64,000 nucleotides of DNA from Collimonas pratensis. GTDB taxonomy: Bacteria; Pseudomonadota; Gammaproteobacteria; Burkholderiales; Burkholderiaceae_D. The stretch is taken from positions 2,604,001 to 2,668,000 of the forward strand of contig NZ_CP013234.1 of assembly GCF_001584185.1 (NCBI RefSeq), given 5' to 3'. A program made the position numbers and the translations under genes. Of this stretch, positions 61,147 through 64,000 are shown in pieces (within the stretch, counting starts at the first letter, position 1; every line of letters starts with the position of its first letter). Under the pieces are notes generated by a model, which saw nothing but the letters and a program-made list of their open reading frames with translations, was not told where the DNA came from and did not search any database.

Positions 61147-61596
61147 ATGAATCAAGCACACGATCCAGAAAACGCAAGCGCATCGGCCATGGCAGTAGAG
61201 CTCAGGGTCTTGCTTGGCCGCCTCAGCCGGCGCCTGCGCGAACAGTCGCACGCGGGAGATTTCACCGGTGCGCAAAAGTCGGTGCTGCTCCGGCTGGAAC
61301 GCGACGGTCCAGCTACCGTCACCACGCTGGCCAAGGCGGAAGGCGTGCGGCCGCAATCGATGGGCGCCACCGTGGCGGTGCTGGAGGCTGCCGGCCTGGT
61401 GGCCGGCGCGGCAGATCCGGCCGACGGCCGGCAAACCATCCTGTCGCTGACGGACGCCTGCCGGGAAATGATCCGGGCCAGCCGGGCAGCAAGAGAAGAC
61501 TGGCTGTTCCATGCCATCCAGACGAAATTCGCGCCGCACGAACTGGCGCAACTGGCCAGCAGCATCGAATTGCTGCAACGGCTGAGCGACGACTGA
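61147..61596 (+). CDS. MarR-family transcriptional regulator
   Basis: A 149-residue winged-helix regulator with the MarR DNA-binding domain (residues 35-100: TGAQKSVLLRLERDGPATVT, LAKAEGVRPQSMGATVAVLE, and the wing DPADGRQTILSLTDACREM). It precedes an isochorismatase-like gene and an MFS exporter with short gaps, and an inverted repeat lies just before its start, so it probably represses this operon and perhaps the divergent VOC gene. The ligand is unknown; phenolic compounds are common effectors in the family. Confidence 0.88.
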   Translation: MNQAHDPENASASAMAVELRVLLGRLSRRLREQSHAGDFTGAQKSVLLRLERDGPATVTTLAKAEGVRPQSMGATVAVLEAAGLVAGAADPADGRQTILSLTDACREMIRASRAAREDWLFHAIQTKFAPHELAQLASSIELLQRLSDD

Positions 61597-61622
61597 ACCT
61601 TTGACTCAACAGAAAGAATCCC

Positions 61623-62186
61623 ATGCCAGTAAGCACACTTGATCCAAAGACGGCCCTGCTCATCATCGATCTGCAAAAAGGCATCGTCACTTTTCCAACC
61701 GCACATCCCATCGGCCCGGTAGTGCAGCACGCTGCTGCGCTGGCCGAGGCTTTCCGGCGCCACGGCTTGCCGGTGGTGCTGGTCAATGTCACCGGCGGTG
61801 CGCCGGGGCGGGCGGAGCAGGCACGCAAGCTGGACGCGCTGCCGGCCGACTGGGCCGAGCTGGTGCCGGAGCTGAAGCAGCAGGCGCAAGATCATCTGGT
61901 GAGCAAGCGCACCTGGGGCGCCTTCACCGGCACCGGGCTCGATGCCTACCTGAAAAATCTGGGCGTCACGCAGCTGGTGATCGGCGGCGTCTCCACCAGC
62001 ATTGGCGTCGAATCGACCGCGCGCCAGGCCTACGAGCATGGCTTCAACGTCACGCTGGCGCTGGATGCCATGACCGACACTAACGCCGAGGCGCACGAGA
62101 ACAGCGTCACCCGCATCTTCCCGCGCCTGGGCGAGCGCGGCAACAGCCAGGAGATCATTGCCTTGCTGGACAGCAGTCGCCAATGA
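61623..62186 (+). CDS. isochorismatase-superfamily protein with Gly at the nucleophile position
   Basis: The 187-residue protein has the cysteine-hydrolase/isochorismatase fold with Asp16 in ALLIIDLQKGIV and Lys95 in LVSKRTWGAF. The usual nucleophile Cys is Gly128: GGVSTSIGVESTARQAY where hydrolases read N-x-C-V-E-S-T. True isochorismatases such as EntB and PhzD also have glycine there. It could therefore hydrolyse a vinyl ether rather than an amide, or be inactive. It follows the MarR gene by 26 bases and is followed at once by the MFS gene. Confidence 0.8.
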   Translation: MPVSTLDPKTALLIIDLQKGIVTFPTAHPIGPVVQHAAALAEAFRRHGLPVVLVNVTGGAPGRAEQARKLDALPADWAELVPELKQQAQDHLVSKRTWGAFTGTGLDAYLKNLGVTQLVIGGVSTSIGVESTARQAYEHGFNVTLALDAMTDTNAEAHENSVTRIFPRLGERGNSQEIIALLDSSRQ

Positions 62187-62214
62187 TGCCGCCAGCCATC
62201 CAGCTGACAGACGG

Positions 62215-63525
62215 ATGGGCGCCATGTTGAGCGGCACTTTCCGCTCGCTCAACAACTTCAATTATCGGTTGTGGGCCGGTGGCGCGCTGGTGTCGAATAT
62301 CGGCACCTGGATGCAGCGCACCGCCCAGGACTGGATCGTCCTGACCCAGCTCACCCACAATAATGCCACCGCTGTCGGCATCGTGATGGCGCTGCAGTTC
62401 GGGCCGCAGGCGCTGCTGCTGCCGCTGACCGGCTACGCCGCCGATCATTTCGACCGCCGCAAGCTGCTGATCGTGACCCAGGCCGCGATGGGCGCACTGG
62501 CGCTGGGGCTGGGGATTCTGACCGTGGCCGGCGTGGTGCAACTGTGGCAGGTCTATCTGTTCGCCTTGCTGCTGGGCTGCGTCACCGCCTTCGATGCGCC
62601 GGCGCGCCAGACCTTCGTCTCGGAACTGGTGGAGGAGCACGAACTGTCGAACGCGGTGGCCTTGAACTCGACCTCGTTCAACGCTGCACGCATGATCGGC
62701 CCGGCTGTTGCCGGCGTCCTCATCGCGGTGATCGGCGCCGGCTGGGTATTCCTGCTGAATGCCGTCTCGTTTGCCGCGGTGCTGGCTTCGCTCTGCCTGC
62801 TGCGGCAGGACGAGCTGCATCTGCGGGCCCGTGCTGCGCCCGTGCGCGGCAGCCTGGTGGCAGGTTTCCGTTATATATGGGGGCGGCCCGACCTGATAGC
62901 CATCTTGCTGATGTTTTTCCTGATTGGCACTTTCGGACTGAATTTCCCCATCTTCATTTCAACCATGTCGGTCAGCGTATTCCACGCCGGCGCCCACCAG
63001 TATGGTTTCCTGTCGTCCATCATGGCGCTGGGATCGGTTACCGGCGCACTGCTTGCCGCGCGTCGCGAGAAGCCACGCATGGCCTTTTTGCTGGCCGGCG
63101 CTGGCGTCTTTGGCGGCGGCCTGGTGCTGGCGGCGCTGATGCCAAGCTACGGCTGGTTTGCGCTGGTGCTGGTGCTGATCGGCATCGCTGCACAGACCTT
63201 CACCACCACCGCCAACAGCATGGTGCAACTGACCACCGAGCCCGCCATGCGCGGGCGGGTGATGGCGATCCTGCTGGCGCTGGCCCTGGGCGGCACGCCG
63301 CTGGGGGCGCCGGTGGTAGGCTGGGTGGCGGATACTTTCGGTCCGCGCTGGGCGCTGGCGGTTGGCGCCGCTTCCGGCTTCGTGGCGGCGTGGGTCGGCA
63401 TCCGTTATCTCAAGAAGCACCGCCAGATGCGCGTGCGCATGGCTGGCGGAAGGCTGCAGTTCAGCTTTGGTCAAGGCATGGCCGCCGCCGATCTGCAATC
63501 CGTGGTTGAGGCGGAGACCAAGTAA
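62215..63525 (+). CDS. MFS transporter (EntS/MFS_3-like exporter)
   Basis: A 436-residue major facilitator with 12 predicted helices and the N-terminal pattern FRSLNNFNYRLWAGGALVSN and IGTWMQRTAQDWIVL typical of the MFS_3 group, which includes the enterobactin exporter EntS. The loop 2-3 motif is YAADHFDRRKLL. The start at 62215 is tentative, since no strong ribosome-binding site is seen; the ATG at 62224 is an alternative. As the last gene of the MarR-controlled operon, it probably exports the compound sensed by MarR. Confidence 0.85.
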   Translation: MGAMLSGTFRSLNNFNYRLWAGGALVSNIGTWMQRTAQDWIVLTQLTHNNATAVGIVMALQFGPQALLLPLTGYAADHFDRRKLLIVTQAAMGALALGLGILTVAGVVQLWQVYLFALLLGCVTAFDAPARQTFVSELVEEHELSNAVALNSTSFNAARMIGPAVAGVLIAVIGAGWVFLLNAVSFAAVLASLCLLRQDELHLRARAAPVRGSLVAGFRYIWGRPDLIAILLMFFLIGTFGLNFPIFISTMSVSVFHAGAHQYGFLSSIMALGSVTGALLAARREKPRMAFLLAGAGVFGGGLVLAALMPSYGWFALVLVLIGIAAQTFTTTANSMVQLTTEPAMRGRVMAILLALALGGTPLGAPVVGWVADTFGPRWALAVGAASGFVAAWVGIRYLKKHRQMRVRMAGGRLQFSFGQGMAAADLQSVVEAETK

Positions 63526-63554
63526 GCCGGTTGCCGTACCTGCGCTGTCGCTCT

Positions 63555-64000
63555 TTATCTGGCAGCGCTAGCCTGCCCGGCACCAGCCTGATAACCGTCG
63601 TTCAAGGTTTTCAGGAAAACCACCATGTCCTTGATCTCATCGTCATTCAGGGCCGGCTGCTCGCCCTGCTTGCGGTCGAACGGCGCATCCACCACGTCGA
63701 CATTTTTCTTGTAGCGCGGCGGCAGGTCATCGTATTTTTCGATACTGCCATCCTTGCGTTTCGGATACCACTTGCCGGGATCGGTTTCGCGCTCGACATA
63801 GAAGTGCAGCAGATCTTCCAGGTTCTTGAACACGCCGTTGTGGAACAACGCGCCGCGGCTGGCACTGTTGCGCAGGGTCGGCGTCTTGAACAGGCCGCAA
63901 TAAGATGCTTGCTGCTTGTAGTCGCCGCGCATCGGTCCGCACAGGCCGAGGTCGTAATGAGCGGGATCGCGATTGGCCGCCAGCTCCCGATTGCGCGGGC
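63555..64000 (-). CDS. dihaem cytochrome c peroxidase/MauG-like protein, C-terminal part
   Basis: The frame is open from the window edge at 64000 to a stop at 63555, giving the last 147 residues. The pattern RDPAHYDLGLCGPMRGDY, then YCGLFKTPTLRNSASRGALF, FHNGVFKNLEDLLHFYVER and a final ALNDDEIKDMVVFLKTLND is characteristic of the C-terminal half of bacterial cytochrome c peroxidases and MauG relatives. The haem-binding CxxCH motifs and the signal peptide lie outside the window. It converges on the MFS gene. Confidence 0.85.
   Translation of the reverse strand, partial: PRNRELAANRDPAHYDLGLCGPMRGDYKQQASYCGLFKTPTLRNSASRGALFHNGVFKNLEDLLHFYVERETDPGKWYPKRKDGSIEKYDDLPPRYKKNVDVVDAPFDRKQGEQPALNDDEIKDMVVFLKTLNDGYQAGAGQASAAR

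Overview
The window looks like chromosomal DNA of a high-GC betaproteobacterium of the Oxalobacteraceae, most likely Collimonas or a close relative. This is inferred from the two-copy formyl-CoA-transferase locus with an oxalate/formate-type antiporter, the large GDH-180 glutamate dehydrogenase and the lipid-type secondary-metabolism cluster. No rRNA, tRNA, CRISPR array or insertion sequence was recognised.

Layout. 1-6.4 kb: end of an exopolysaccharide locus (end of a membrane protein, pyruvyl transferase, Wzy-like polymerase, GT4 glycosyltransferase, secreted glycosidase, and a convergent WcaJ-type priming transferase). 6.7-12.5 kb: NAD-glutamate dehydrogenase and a crotonase. 12.6-13.3 kb: a DUF4160/DUF2442 pair resembling a toxin-antitoxin module. 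13.3-26.2 kb: an oxalate/C2-acid locus (LysR regulator, FAH-family enzyme, PanE-like reductase, OxlT-like antiporter, Crp/Fnr regulator, TPP enzyme, two Frc CoA-transferases with a PAS protein between them). It is interrupted by a candidate sRNA, a 58-residue protein and a secreted cysteine-protease operon. Three promoters in this locus carry TTGACCG-N2-GTCAA boxes at the same spacing from a -10 element, fitting control by the local Crp/Fnr protein.

26.3-53 kb: a MoaF-like secreted protein, a TetR regulator, a haem-oxygenase-like diiron oxygenase gene (+ strand), then a continuous 24-kb minus-strand run of 21 genes that appears to be an undescribed biosynthetic operon. It encodes a fatty acyl-AMP ligase, an ACP, three atypical KAS III-like proteins, an AMP ligase plus PLP decarboxylase pair, two acyl-CoA-dehydrogenase-like flavoproteins, a ferritin-like diiron oxygenase, a citrate-synthase-like enzyme, a methyltransferase, a 2-oxoglutarate oxygenase, an FAD oxidoreductase, a membrane desaturase, an aminotransferase, an aldehyde dehydrogenase and an ABC exporter. 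No NRPS or modular PKS is present. The same 17-nt palindromic sequence lies before the 21-gene run and before the haem-oxygenase-like gene, tying both to one regulator, plausibly the TetR protein encoded next door.

53.4-58 kb: glycine cleavage genes in the order gcvH-gcvP-gcvT, with an inverted-repeat element before gcvT. 58-60 kb: a class I terpene cyclase and a TauD-family dioxygenase. 60.2-64 kb: a frameshifted VOC-family gene, a MarR-isochorismatase-like-MFS operon, and the C-terminal part of a dihaem cytochrome c peroxidase-like gene running off the end.
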